Source: Hungatella hathewayi | GTDB taxonomy: Bacteria; Bacillota; Clostridia; Lachnospirales; Lachnospiraceae | DNA: 64,000 nt | Reading direction: 5' to 3' | NCBI GenBank assembly: GCA_025149285.1 | Contig: CP102274.1 | Location: 3,684,001 to 3,748,000, forward strand | In this document: one piece after another, positions 34,296 through 42,137 of the stretch | Position numbering within the stretch: position 1 is the first letter of the stretch | Layout of the letters: every line of letters starts with the position of its first letter | Notes under the pieces: generated by a model | What the model saw: only the letters and a program-made list of their open reading frames with translations | Database searches by the model: none | What the model was told of the DNA's origin: nothing | Position numbers and translations under genes: made by a program

Positions 34296-35594
34296 CTACC
34301 CTATTGTAATTGATTCTTCCGAATACCAGGCCGCCGCCTTCGGTTTGAAGCTCCACACGGTCGCCATGGTAAGCGGTCCCAGCCTTCCGATAAACATGGT
34401 GGTGATCAGAATCAGCTTCGCGCCCGCGTTTAAATCCGGCGTGATCCCGGTGGACAGCCCGACGGTACCGAAGGCGCTGACTGTTTCAAACAGTAATTTC
34501 ATAAAATCCAGTTCCGGTTCAGCGATGCACATGAGAAAGGTCTGCACGCAGACCACCGCAAGCGCCAGTATGGCAATGAGAAACGCCTGGGACACCACCT
34601 CCGTGGGAATCCGGCGTTTAAATGCACTGCAGTGTCTGTTCGTCGCGGCGCTGAACATGCTCTTCATCAGCACGAAGGTGGTCGTCGTTTTGATACCGCC
34701 TCCGGTGGAGCCCGGAGATGCTCCCAGGAACATAAGAACCGCCAGGACAAACAGCCCTGCGTTCGAGAATGCTCCGATCGGATAGGTGGAAAATCCGGCC
34801 GTTCTCGCGGAGGTGCTCTGGAAGAGGGCTCCCAGCCAGGTGATGTCCTCCGTCATTTTTAAAAGCACGGTACCGGCGGCCAGAAGCGCGATGGTCGTTG
34901 CAATTACCACTTTTGTGTGAAGGCTGAATTTCCGCCAGGAATGTTTTTCCCATATTTCCCGAATCACGAGGAATCCAAGTCCGCCGAATATGATCAGTCC
35001 GCAGGTCGTCAGATTTAAGAGTACATTGGACTGGTACGGGATCAGGTTTTTTAGCCCGCCCAAAATGTCAAAACCGGAGTTGTTAAACGCCGCCACGGAA
35101 TGGAACACGCTGATCCCCAGCGCGTCAAGCGGCGGATAGTCTTTCGAAAACACCAGGAAACTTAAGAGCGCGCCTGCGCCCTCAAAGAGCAGCGTCATGA
35201 AAAGGATCGCCTCTACCAGCCTGACCACACCCTTTACAGTCGTTAAATTCATGGAATCACGGATCAGCACGCGGCCGTGGATGCCTATTTTCTTTCCGGC
35301 CAGCAGAATGACGCCGACGCCGACGCACGTAACGCCCAGGCCGCCGACCTGAATTAAGAGCGCCACTACCGTCCTTCCGAATACATTAAACGTATCCGCC
35401 GTATCCACCGCGATCAGTCCGGTCACACAGACCGCGCTGGTGGAGGTAAACAGGGCGTCTATGTAGGATACGTCCACTCCCTCATTGGCCGAAATGGGAA
35501 GCCACAGAATCAGGCTCCCCGTTAAGATTACAAAGGCAAAGCCCAGAACGACAATCCGGCCGGGGCTCAATTTACGCAAATGTTCTGTCATCAT
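34296..35594 (-). CDS. Potassium uptake membrane subunit (TrkH/KtrB type)
   Basis: A 432-residue channel-like transporter with four M1-P-M2 repeats. Pore-loop glycines appear in TSTSAVCVTGL, FNNSGFDILGG, TSARTAGFSTYP and FGTVGLSTGITP, the usual degenerate selectivity-filter positions. GASPGSTGGGIKTTT marks the gating-loop region. It imports K+ (often with Na+ coupling) under control of the KtrA-like subunit downstream. AGAGGTG precedes the start. Confidence 0.94.
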   Translation of the reverse strand: MMTEHLRKLSPGRIVVLGFAFVILTGSLILWLPISANEGVDVSYIDALFTSTSAVCVTGLIAVDTADTFNVFGRTVVALLIQVGGLGVTCVGVGVILLAGKKIGIHGRVLIRDSMNLTTVKGVVRLVEAILFMTLLFEGAGALLSFLVFSKDYPPLDALGISVFHSVAAFNNSGFDILGGLKNLIPYQSNVLLNLTTCGLIIFGGLGFLVIREIWEKHSWRKFSLHTKVVIATTIALLAAGTVLLKMTEDITWLGALFQSTSARTAGFSTYPIGAFSNAGLFVLAVLMFLGASPGSTGGGIKTTTTFVLMKSMFSAATNRHCSAFKRRIPTEVVSQAFLIAILALAVVCVQTFLMCIAEPELDFMKLLFETVSAFGTVGLSTGITPDLNAGAKLILITTMFIGRLGPLTMATVWSFKPKAAAWYSEESITIG

Positions 35595-35727
35595 ACACCT
35601 CTCTTTTTATGATATGGCTAAATTAGCACAATCATGAGCAGGATTCAATCCTTTATCAGAATACTTAACACATCTTTAACTTTGTGATCGTTTGCTGATT
35701 TTTTATAATTTTTTTTACAAAACCCTC

Positions 35728-35755
35728 TTGACATTTTATTTCCTTTGAGTATAAT
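35728..35755 (+). promoter_or_regulatory. Promoter of tRNA-Asn
   Basis: TTGACA and TATAAT separated by 16 bases, about 11 bases before the tRNA. Confidence 0.88.
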
Positions 35756-35766
35756 AGTGTCTATAT

Positions 35767-35839
35767 TCCTCGATAGCTCAGTCGGTAGAGCACGCGGCTG
35801 TTAACCGCGCTGTCGTAGGTTCAAGTCCTACTCGGGGAG
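35767..35839 (+). tRNA. tRNA-Asn (GTT)
   Basis: 73 nt. Acceptor TCCTCGA/TCGGGGA with discriminator G. D arm GCTC-AGTCGGTA-GAGC. Anticodon stem GCGG/CCGC with loop CTGTTAA gives GTT. T arm GTAGG-TTCAAGT-CCTAC. CCA is not encoded. Confidence 0.97.
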
Positions 35840-35857
35840 TTTTTACCAGACGGTAAC

Positions 35858-35899
35858 AAAAAAAGATCAGATATCTTCTGCGATATCTGATCTTTTTTT
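35858..35899. terminator. Bidirectional terminator between tRNA-Asn and the permease
   Basis: An 18-bp stem (AAAAAAAGATCAGATATC with its complement) around TTCTGC has A and T tracts at both ends. It ends the tRNA transcript and, on the minus strand, the permease transcript. Confidence 0.9.
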
Positions 35900-35914
35900 A
35901 TTTCATAAAACCTC

Positions 35915-37252
35915 TTATTCCTGTGCCTCCACAGCCTTCTCAATATCCATATTTTCCGGCAGAATCAGATTTAAGAGGATTGCAAGCACAAATACGACGG
36001 CTACGCAGTTTTCTGCAAATACGTCCTGAATAATGGACGGGAAAATCTGAAAGATTTCAGGGAGCAGGGTAAAGCCGATTCCGACGCTTAAGGAAAGGGA
36101 ACCGATAATCGTATTTCTCTGGCTGAAACCGGCACGGGCCAGCATCTGCACACCGCTGATGATGATGGAACCGAACATCATGATCGTACAGCCCCCCAGC
36201 ACCGCATCCGGCAGAGAGGCGAAAAAGGCGCCGATCGGCGGGAAAAGTCCGGAGAGAATCATACAGAAAGCCCCTGTCATAATGGTAAAGCGGTTGACGA
36301 CCTTCGTCATGGCGATCAGTCCCACGTTCTGGCTGAAGGAAGTAACCGGAAGACAGCCGAACAGGGAGGATATGCTGCTGGCAAATCCGTCACAGGCCAG
36401 AGAGCCTGAAATCTCTTTCTCCGTGATATCACGATCGAGACCGGATGCCACCATTGCAGTAGTATCTCCGATAGTCTCAGTTGCCGATACGAGAAAGATC
36501 ACAACCACAGACAGGATTGCGCCCGCATGAAACTCCGGCATAAACGGTAAAATACGGGGAAGGGATAAGATCCCGCCGTCGAGCAGTCCCGACAGATCCA
36601 CTACGCCCAGGAATATCGAGAGTACATAGCCGACAACCAGTCCAAACAGAACAGACAGCTGCTTCCAGAAGGATTTTGCAAATACATTAAACAGAATACA
36701 GCTCAAAAGCGTTACGGTGCCGATCAGAAGATTCGTTGCCGAGCCAAACGAATCGGAATATCCGCCGCCGAACGACCTCGCTCCCACCGTCAGAAGGGAA
36801 AAACCGATGGAGGTTACGACGCACGCCGATACGATCGGGGAAATCAGCTTCCTCCAGTACTTTGCGAAGAGGCCCAGAGTTCCTTCCACCAGGCCGCCGA
36901 TCAGGATTGCACCCAGGATTGCCGGATAGCCGTATTTCGCTCCTACAGAACTTAATATTGTCACGAATGTAAAACTGACCCCCATCACGATTGGAAGCTT
37001 TGCACCGATGCGCCAGACCGGATACAACTGAATCAGCGTGGCAACTCCCGCAATGAACATTGCGTTCTGAATCAGAGCCGCCGTCTGGCTCGTCTCTAAG
37101 CCAGCCGCCGCAGTCACGATGACTATCGGCGTTAAGTTTGCCACAAACATCGCCAGCACATGCTGTAAGCCGAAGGGAATCGCTTTTCCCAGAGGAACGC
37201 GCCCGTCCAGCCTGTAAATGTTGTTAATGCTGATTTCTGCATTGCTTTTCAT
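35915..37252 (-). CDS. NCS2-family xanthine/uracil permease
   Basis: A 445-residue nucleobase transporter with about 14 membrane segments. NCS2 marks are FGLQHVLAMFVANLTP near the start, SATETIGDTTAMV near the middle (the conserved acidic segment), and FSQNVGLIAMTKVVNR, the QN-containing motif shared by xanthine/uric-acid permeases. The start MKSNAEIS has AGGAGA 6 bases upstream; upstream in-frame codons lie in the riboswitch leader. Regulation by a purine-class riboswitch argues for xanthine (PbuX-like) rather than uracil as substrate. Confidence 0.88.
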   Translation of the reverse strand: MKSNAEISINNIYRLDGRVPLGKAIPFGLQHVLAMFVANLTPIVIVTAAAGLETSQTAALIQNAMFIAGVATLIQLYPVWRIGAKLPIVMGVSFTFVTILSSVGAKYGYPAILGAILIGGLVEGTLGLFAKYWRKLISPIVSACVVTSIGFSLLTVGARSFGGGYSDSFGSATNLLIGTVTLLSCILFNVFAKSFWKQLSVLFGLVVGYVLSIFLGVVDLSGLLDGGILSLPRILPFMPEFHAGAILSVVVIFLVSATETIGDTTAMVASGLDRDITEKEISGSLACDGFASSISSLFGCLPVTSFSQNVGLIAMTKVVNRFTIMTGAFCMILSGLFPPIGAFFASLPDAVLGGCTIMMFGSIIISGVQMLARAGFSQRNTIIGSLSLSVGIGFTLLPEIFQIFPSIIQDVFAENCVAVVFVLAILLNLILPENMDIEKAVEAQE

Positions 37253-37493
37253 GATATTCTCCTTTATCATTCTCTTTATTTCAATGTTTTTGCCGTCTTC
37301 CGCCAAACTGTCCGCGTTCTGCTCCCTCCCGCAGGTCAGAGCACCCCCGTCTGCAGTTTCCTTCATCTACGGCGCATTTTCAGTCGTCGTTCACCCCCTT
37401 ATTACCATAAGAATCGGAATCTGCCGTATTGCGTGTCATTCCGGACCGCCAGGCCCGCCTTTTTTGACGGACCGCATCATCGTGCGGCTGATC

Positions 37494-37527
37494 AAAAAAG
37501 ACTTCCCGGCTGCCGGAGACAGGCAGC
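37494..37527 (-). terminator. Riboswitch expression platform: terminator hairpin
   Basis: On the minus strand GCTGCC pairs with GGCAGC around TGTCTCC, and a T6 tract follows after 9 bases. The alternative pairing of ACAGGAGCAGC (containing the aptamer P1 3' strand, 37534-37544) with GCTGCCTGT (37519-37527) would prevent the hairpin. This suits ligand-induced termination. The T6 can also pair with an A6 further down, so the exact terminator is uncertain. Confidence 0.5.
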
Positions 37528-37539
37528 ATAAAAGCTGCT

Positions 37540-37605
37540 CCTGTAGCCCTGACATTTAGGAAGTCGGATAGAAACGTCCAGGCCATTATCCCGGACATAT
37601 ACAAG
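37540..37605 (-). ncRNA. Purine-class riboswitch aptamer (variant)
   Basis: Reading the minus strand: P1 CTTGTA/TACAGG, P2 GTCCGGG/CCTGGAC with loop ATAATGG, J2/3 GTTTCTATCC, P3 with loop TTCCTAAAT, then C immediately before the P1 3' strand. These match the purine riboswitch consensus (loop ATATGG, GTTTCTACC, CCGTAAAT, and C74 for guanine/xanthine recognition). P3 is short with a bulged A and J3/1 differs from the usual. It lies about 50 bases after a consensus promoter and before a xanthine-type permease. Confidence 0.75.
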
Positions 37606-37660
37606 ATGCATACGGTTATTTCTATTCATTTTTCACAAAAACATTGATTTGATAAGATTA

Positions 37661-37689
37661 ATTATAAGCAGTTTTCTTATTAAAGTCAA
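37661..37689 (-). promoter_or_regulatory. Promoter of the riboswitch-permease transcript
   Basis: TTGACT and TATAAT on the minus strand with a 17-base spacer, about 50 bases before the aptamer. The remaining sequence up to 37822 shows nothing else. Confidence 0.8.
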
Positions 37690-37822
37690 TATATTTTTTA
37701 GGTGTTCTTAAATTATTTTAGATATCATGCATAATAAAACATTTTTTTCTTTCCTTCATTTTTTAGAGATTTCATTGCAGATTCTGAGCATTCCCCTGAC
37801 GATTCTGAATGGTATTCGTTTT

Positions 37823-38035
37823 TCAGTCCGCATCTCCTGTATATTCCAGGATATCCCCGGGCTGACAGTTCAGTTCTCTGCAAATGGCATCTAACGTCGA
37901 GAAACGGATTGCCTTTACCTTCCCCGTTTTTAAATTGGAAAGATTCACGGTGGATATTCCAACCTTTTTAGAAAGATCGTTTAAGGAAATCTTTCTGTCT
38001 GCCATAACACGGTCCAATCGCAAAATAATAGCCAT
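37823..38035 (-). CDS. Small Cro/CI-type (YozG-like) helix-turn-helix regulator
   Basis: A 70-residue XRE-type protein consisting of one helix-turn-helix domain (KISLNDLSKKVGISTVNLSN) and the ending LDAICRELNCQPGDILEY, which is characteristic of the YozG-like group. It follows a DUF2975 membrane protein gene by 11 bp. This pair recurs in Firmicutes, but its inducer and role are not established to my knowledge. Confidence 0.9.
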   Translation of the reverse strand: MAIILRLDRVMADRKISLNDLSKKVGISTVNLSNLKTGKVKAIRFSTLDAICRELNCQPGDILEYTGDAD

Positions 38036-38046
38036 CTTCCGCCCTC

Positions 38047-38541
38047 CTACAGGATCTCATCCATTTCCTTCTGCATGGAAAACCCTTCCATAATGATATT
38101 CCCTAAAATAACGAACAGTAATCCGGGAATAAAGATGGCCGCGTCAATCAGTACAAAACTCCCCCGAGACAGGAATTCATAACCGGAAGACTGATCCCCC
38201 TCCAGTCTCGGTATCACGAACGATGCAGTCAGCAGCAGAATGCCAATCATGCGAATGCTCCACGTCAGCGTCCTGGAAAATGGCTGTTCGTCTGCAGCGA
38301 TCTTAACTAAGGAAACGAAAACCAGAATCATCACGGCGGTCAAAACCATATTCCATACAAAATCGGCCAGGCCCATTTGCAGCCAGATCCTGTTTTTGAT
38401 TCCCCAGGCGCTCATCATCAGTCCCAGAAACGACAGAACGCCGGTCAAAAACAAAGCCGCAGTAAACACTATACGAATTTTCTTTAAAAAAACTTTTTTC
38501 TCCCGTACGGTGGTATCCAGATTAAAATCGTTCTCTTTCAT
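38047..38541 (-). CDS. DUF2975 four-helix membrane protein
   Basis: A 164-residue membrane protein with four hydrophobic segments (about residues 23-47, 61-82, 92-112 and 130-152), matching the DUF2975 (YoaS-like) pattern, including DEQPFSRTLTWSIRMIG between helices two and three. It is encoded directly upstream of a YozG-like regulator, its usual partner. The function is unknown. GAGGAGGAGA precedes the ATG. Confidence 0.85.
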   Translation of the reverse strand: MKENDFNLDTTVREKKVFLKKIRIVFTAALFLTGVLSFLGLMMSAWGIKNRIWLQMGLADFVWNMVLTAVMILVFVSLVKIAADEQPFSRTLTWSIRMIGILLLTASFVIPRLEGDQSSGYEFLSRGSFVLIDAAIFIPGLLFVILGNIIMEGFSMQKEMDEIL

Positions 38542-38815
38542 TTTGTCTCCTCCTCTGTGAGATTGACTGCTTTTTCTTTTACTATACCACCTGTTCTTTT
38601 GTTTATCAAGTATTTTTAATGATTATCATTAAATTTTATAAGTTTTTCGTTGTGCATTTTAAAAAGCAAGTACTTTCTTCTCTCCCTTTCTCCTCTCATT
38701 TCAGGACCATTTCTGTTAATGCCGCCAAAGTTTTTTACGTAAAATCATCAAATTAGGGGCACTCCTTAAAAAAACAGCAATATACTAATTATAAAGTGAT
38801 AATAAGGAAGTTCTT
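38542..38815. other. AT-rich divergent intergenic region
   Basis: It contains the promoters of the DUF2975 gene and the DUF4397 gene. I found no convincing -35/-10 pair with standard spacing, and no RNA element. Confidence 0.4.
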
Positions 38816-39643
38816 ATGACTCAATTTGAAACGCTCCCACTTTCTGCCGCACAGGCAGACGACGAACCTGTTGATCCGGGATTTTTGGTGCCGGACTACA
38901 ACACAGTGATTCCTCCGTTCGACGAGGATATAGATCCGGATTTTTCAGTTATGCCTCCCATCTACCCGGACCGCCCCTATCCTCCTGACCGTCCCTTCCC
39001 GGACCGCCCCATTTATCCGCCTTTCATTCCGACGCCAATGCCATGCCTGTTCTGTAATAACAATCAATGGGCACGCGGAAGCATCCGGTTTCTGAATGCT
39101 GCAACCGGATATAATGCATTCACGATCTACATTGACAACCGGCCGGTTTACTCCAATCTTGAGTTCCCGGAGCTTACCAGATACCAGCAGATCACGCAGG
39201 GATATCACAGATTCTCGATCGTTGCCAACGGCTATACTTATCTCCAGAAATCCCTTTACGTCGGAGACGGCATGGCAACCATCGCAATCATCAATTCAGA
39301 CACCGGTCTGGACCTGACATCCATCGCCGACACTACATGTCCTACGCCCAATGCAAATGCATGCTTCAGAGTATGCAATCTGGCTTATTACAGCGGCCCC
39401 GTAAATGCTGTCATTGGCAATGTCTACTTTAACTCCGTTAACTTTAAACAGGCAGCCAGCTTCAGCTCCATGATGAGCGGAACCTATACGGTTAACGTGG
39501 CCCGTTCTGCACGGCCGCAGGTGCCTCTCGTCACCACCACAATCACCATGCGGCCCGGAAGGATCTACACGCTCTATGTGTTAAACTGGAATACTTCCCC
39601 GGATACCATCCAGACCCTGCTGGTAGAGGACCGGAGATACTGA
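38816..39643 (+). CDS. DUF4397-domain protein with proline-rich N-terminus
   Basis: A 275-residue protein. Residues 1-75 are acidic and proline-rich (PYPPDRPFPDRPIYPPFIP). The rest holds two copies of a DUF4397-like beta domain, at about 90-170 (GSIRFLNAATGYNAFTIYID) and 183-275 (CFRVCNLAYYSGPVNAVIG). There is no signal peptide, unlike many DUF4397 proteins. Paired cysteines (CLFCNN) occur before domain 1. A spore or envelope role is possible but unsupported. AAGGAAG precedes the ATG. Confidence 0.75.
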   Translation: MTQFETLPLSAAQADDEPVDPGFLVPDYNTVIPPFDEDIDPDFSVMPPIYPDRPYPPDRPFPDRPIYPPFIPTPMPCLFCNNNQWARGSIRFLNAATGYNAFTIYIDNRPVYSNLEFPELTRYQQITQGYHRFSIVANGYTYLQKSLYVGDGMATIAIINSDTGLDLTSIADTTCPTPNANACFRVCNLAYYSGPVNAVIGNVYFNSVNFKQAASFSSMMSGTYTVNVARSARPQVPLVTTTITMRPGRIYTLYVLNWNTSPDTIQTLLVEDRRY

Positions 39644-39666
39644 TCCCACAGATCGTCAAAATGCAA

Positions 39667-39702
39667 AAATCCCCTGTAAACACAATGTTTACAGGGGATT
39701 TA
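39667..39702. terminator. Bidirectional terminator between DUF4397 gene and rplT
   Basis: AAATCCCCTGTAAAC pairs perfectly with GTTTACAGGGGATTT around a 5-base loop, with A and T tracts at the ends. It serves the two convergent transcripts. Confidence 0.88.
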
Positions 39703-39709
39703 TTTATCA

Positions 39710-40066
39710 TTAAGCTACTTTGGATTTAGCCAGTTCTGCTAATTTAGCGAAGCCTTCTGCATCATTAACAGCCATGTCAGCCAGGACTTTTCTGTTTAAA
39801 TCAACACCAGCCAGCTTTAATCCATGCATAAATACGCTGTAGGATAAGCCATTGATTCTTGCTGCCGCATTGATACGTGCAATCCATAACTGTCTGAACT
39901 GTCTCTTTCTTTCTTTTCTTCCCGCGTAGGAGCTTGTTAATGCTCTCATTACGGACTGCTTTGCTACTCTATACTGTTTGGAACGAGCGCCTCTGTAGCC
40001 TTTAGCCATCTTTAACACTCTGTTATGTCTCTTCTTAGCGTTCATACCGCCTTTAATTCTTGCCAT
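39710..40066 (-). CDS. rplT: 50S ribosomal protein L20
   Basis: 118 residues, the usual L20 length. Typical start [15 protein letters not shown], conserved [14 protein letters not shown] and LRQLWI-like [14 protein letters not shown]. It is needed for early 50S assembly, and in Firmicutes it also represses its own operon through the leader. Last gene of infC-rpmI-rplT, with a terminator just after the stop. Confidence 0.99.
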   Translation of the reverse strand: MARIKGGMNAKKRHNRVLKMAKGYRGARSKQYRVAKQSVMRALTSSYAGRKERKRQFRQLWIARINAAARINGLSYSVFMHGLKLAGVDLNRKVLADMAVNDAEGFAKLAELAKSKVA

Positions 40067-40095
40067 CGGTTTTTCCTCCTTCTTAACTTAAGATC

Positions 40096-40293
40096 CTATA
40101 AATATGGTAAAATCTTCTTCATTACTTTTGCGTTGGTTGCATCTGTAACGATATCTTTTCTAAGATTTCTTTTTCTCTTTGTAGACTTCTTAGTTAAGAT
40201 GTGAGATTTGTAAGCTTTGTTTCTTACAAGCTTTCCTGTACCGGTCTTTTTGAAACGCTTTGCAGCTGCTCTGCTTGTTTTTAATTTAGGCAT
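40096..40293 (-). CDS. rpmI: 50S ribosomal protein L35
   Basis: 65 residues, the normal L35 size. Basic sequence beginning [15 protein letters not shown] and containing the conserved [14 protein letters not shown]. It lies between infC (27 bp upstream) and rplT (29 bp downstream), in the standard order of this operon. Confidence 0.99.
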   Translation of the reverse strand: MPKLKTSRAAAKRFKKTGTGKLVRNKAYKSHILTKKSTKRKRNLRKDIVTDATNAKVMKKILPYL

Positions 40294-40320
40294 TGTATTT
40301 TCCTCCTTGATAATGTTCTA

Positions 40321-40827
40321 TTAACGTTTTGGTGTTAAAAACATAACCATGCTTCTTCCTTCCACTTTGGACGGCTTGTCAATCACCGCTATATCGGCTA
40401 ATTCCTTTGCGAAATCTTCAAGAATATATCTTGACTTTGACATATGCGCCATCTCACGACCTCTGAAACGTAAGGTTACCTTAACTTTATCTCCTTTTTC
40501 GAGGAACTTCCTTGCGGCGCCCATCTTTGTGTTTAAGTCATTTGTGTCAATGTTGGGAGATAAACGAACTTCCTTTACTTCGATTACCTTCTGTTTCTTC
40601 TTAGCTTCTTTTTCTTTTCTTGCCAGTTCGTATCTGTACTTACCGTAATCGATAATCTTACAAACCGGTGGCTTTGCGGTCGGAGCAATCTTTACAAGGT
40701 CCAGCTCTGCTTCTTTCGCCATCTGTAAGGCATCTCTCGCAGGCATAACCCCTAACTGTTCTCCATCTTCACCAATCAACCGAACTTCCTTATCTCTGAT
40801 TTGTTCGTTAATCATTAAATCGCTAAT
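40321..40827 (-). CDS. infC: Translation initiation factor IF-3 (AUU start)
   Basis: 168 residues. The N-terminal domain begins SDLMINEQIRDKEVRLIG; the C-terminal domain has KEVRLSPNID, KFLEKGDKVKVTLRFRGRE and a final MVMFLTPK. The start was placed at an ATT codon because AGGAGGTG lies 7 bases before it, and infC is known to use AUU as an autoregulatory start in other bacteria. The nearest ATG, four codons later, has no ribosome site. A longer ATG-initiated frame would begin inside the leader. Confidence 0.93.
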   Translation of the reverse strand: MSDLMINEQIRDKEVRLIGEDGEQLGVMPARDALQMAKEAELDLVKIAPTAKPPVCKIIDYGKYRYELARKEKEAKKKQKVIEVKEVRLSPNIDTNDLNTKMGAARKFLEKGDKVKVTLRFRGREMAHMSKSRYILEDFAKELADIAVIDKPSKVEGRSMVMFLTPKR

Positions 40828-41030
40828 TGTCGTGCACCTCCTATAGTGTGTTTGGTCGGAATTCACATTACTGCCCGTCAGGGCACAAAAAAAGTAGATA
40901 GACAAACGCTACCCACCATCAAAGTCTCTACACAGAATACCTATGTAAATAAGGCTATGAACCAGGGTCACTTACTCGTGCCGTGGTGAGGCGGATACCT
41001 ACTTTCCTGACTGTTGTTTCCACAACTTGT
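40828..41030 (-). ncRNA. infC operon leader (L20-leader type attenuator)
   Basis: About 200 nt of structured 5' leader precede the AUU start. It contains an intrinsic terminator about 60-100 bases before infC and upstream complementary stretches (for example CTCACCA against TGGTGGG) that could form an antiterminator. Firmicute infC-rpmI-rplT operons are known to be attenuated through such a leader by L20. Assignment to that class rests on position and architecture. Confidence 0.65.
40887..40916 (-). terminator. Attenuator terminator in the infC leader
   Basis: On the minus strand GTGGGTAG pairs with CTATCTAC (8 bp, two G-U pairs) around a 7-base loop, followed by TTTTTTT. Confidence 0.75.
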
Positions 41031-41033
41031 TAT

Positions 41034-41062
41034 AGTCTACAATAAACGGAGAGAAATGTCAA
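41034..41062 (-). promoter_or_regulatory. Promoter of the infC operon
   Basis: TTGACA and TAGACT on the minus strand with a 17-base spacer, giving a leader of about 200 nt. Confidence 0.75.
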
Positions 41063-41252
41063 GGATTTTGCAGATTTATTTTTAATAATTTCAGACTGTT
41101 TTCACATCCGTCCTCCGCCATATCCCCTTCTGCCTTTGAATCTTACGGAATTTGCAAGGAATAAGTAAAGAACCAAAAGTAAGATTGTGGTATTGTAAAC
41201 ATATAAAATGATGATACCATAGATGCAGTATAAAAAACAGGAGGAACTCACC

Positions 41253-42137
41253 TTGAATAAGAAAATAATTCTGTTTTCCGCCCTTCTGCTCACTGCCGCC
41301 CTCAGCGCCTGTTCCAGCCGGCAGGCCAGTCCGGTACCGGCTGATGATCCGGCAGCGACCGTGGAAGGCGTGACCGAGGAACCCATGGCAGAGGAACCCA
41401 TGGCAGCAAGCCAAAATACCGGAACGGAAATCCCTTCCGACGTCTCCGAGTGCACCGGCAGATTTTTAAAATCCACGGACGGGGACGGCATCCTCGTGAT
41501 TGACGATTACGGCCCTGTCTGCTTTTCGTACGCTTCCGATGACAGAAGTGTCTTAAATACCCTGGAGGACGGCGATGCCGTATCGATGAAAACAGGGCTG
41601 ATTATGGAGACATGGCCCGGACAGACCACGGTATATGGGTGCGAACTGCTCAGAAAAGGGAGCCGCGCTTCCATTGATCCCCATACTCTTGCTTCCTTAA
41701 TGGAGATGGGGCAGATCGAAAAAGCTCCGCTTTCTCCCATGTTTTATGCCAGAGATACCCTGTTTATCAGTACGGACAGAGCCGCACACCCCACCTGCGG
41801 AACCGAGGACGGCAGTTTTTCTTCCATCATTGACCCTTTAATCGTCCCCTCGGAGAACGGTCAGGCCAACTTCGGAGGAAAGGGTGACGGATACATCTCT
41901 CTCTGGGACGGCGCCATGGCGGTCCGGACCGGGGATTCTTACACCCTGTTTCTGTCAGACGGTACCGTGGAATATGAGGGACATTTTTTTCAGGAATCAG
42001 ACTTAAGTGAGGATACCCTTGAATGGCTGGAATTCTACAACGGCCTCCCGGAAGAAGATCGGTTGTCTATTTCCTACGTTCCTCATGAGCTTCTGCCCAA
42101 AGGCGATCCAGGTAATCGAGTAGGAGGGAGTGATTAA
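41253..42137 (+). CDS. Lipoprotein of unknown function, C-terminus altered by intron insertion
   Basis: About 294 residues from a TTG start (LNKKIILFSALLL) with AGGAGG 8 bases upstream; the ATG ten codons earlier lies before the ribosome site. The signal peptide ends in the lipobox LSAC. A Pro/Glu/Ala tether is followed by two beta-rich regions I do not recognise (GRFLKSTDGDGILVIDDYG and a second near residues 185-250). The group II intron boundary falls after the codons for GDPG. The last seven residues (NRVGGSD) and the stop are therefore encoded by the intron end, not by the original gene. Confidence 0.7.
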   Translation: MNKKIILFSALLLTAALSACSSRQASPVPADDPAATVEGVTEEPMAEEPMAASQNTGTEIPSDVSECTGRFLKSTDGDGILVIDDYGPVCFSYASDDRSVLNTLEDGDAVSMKTGLIMETWPGQTTVYGCELLRKGSRASIDPHTLASLMEMGQIEKAPLSPMFYARDTLFISTDRAAHPTCGTEDGSFSSIIDPLIVPSENGQANFGGKGDGYISLWDGAMAVRTGDSYTLFLSDGTVEYEGHFFQESDLSEDTLEWLEFYNGLPEEDRLSISYVPHELLPKGDPGNRVGGSD

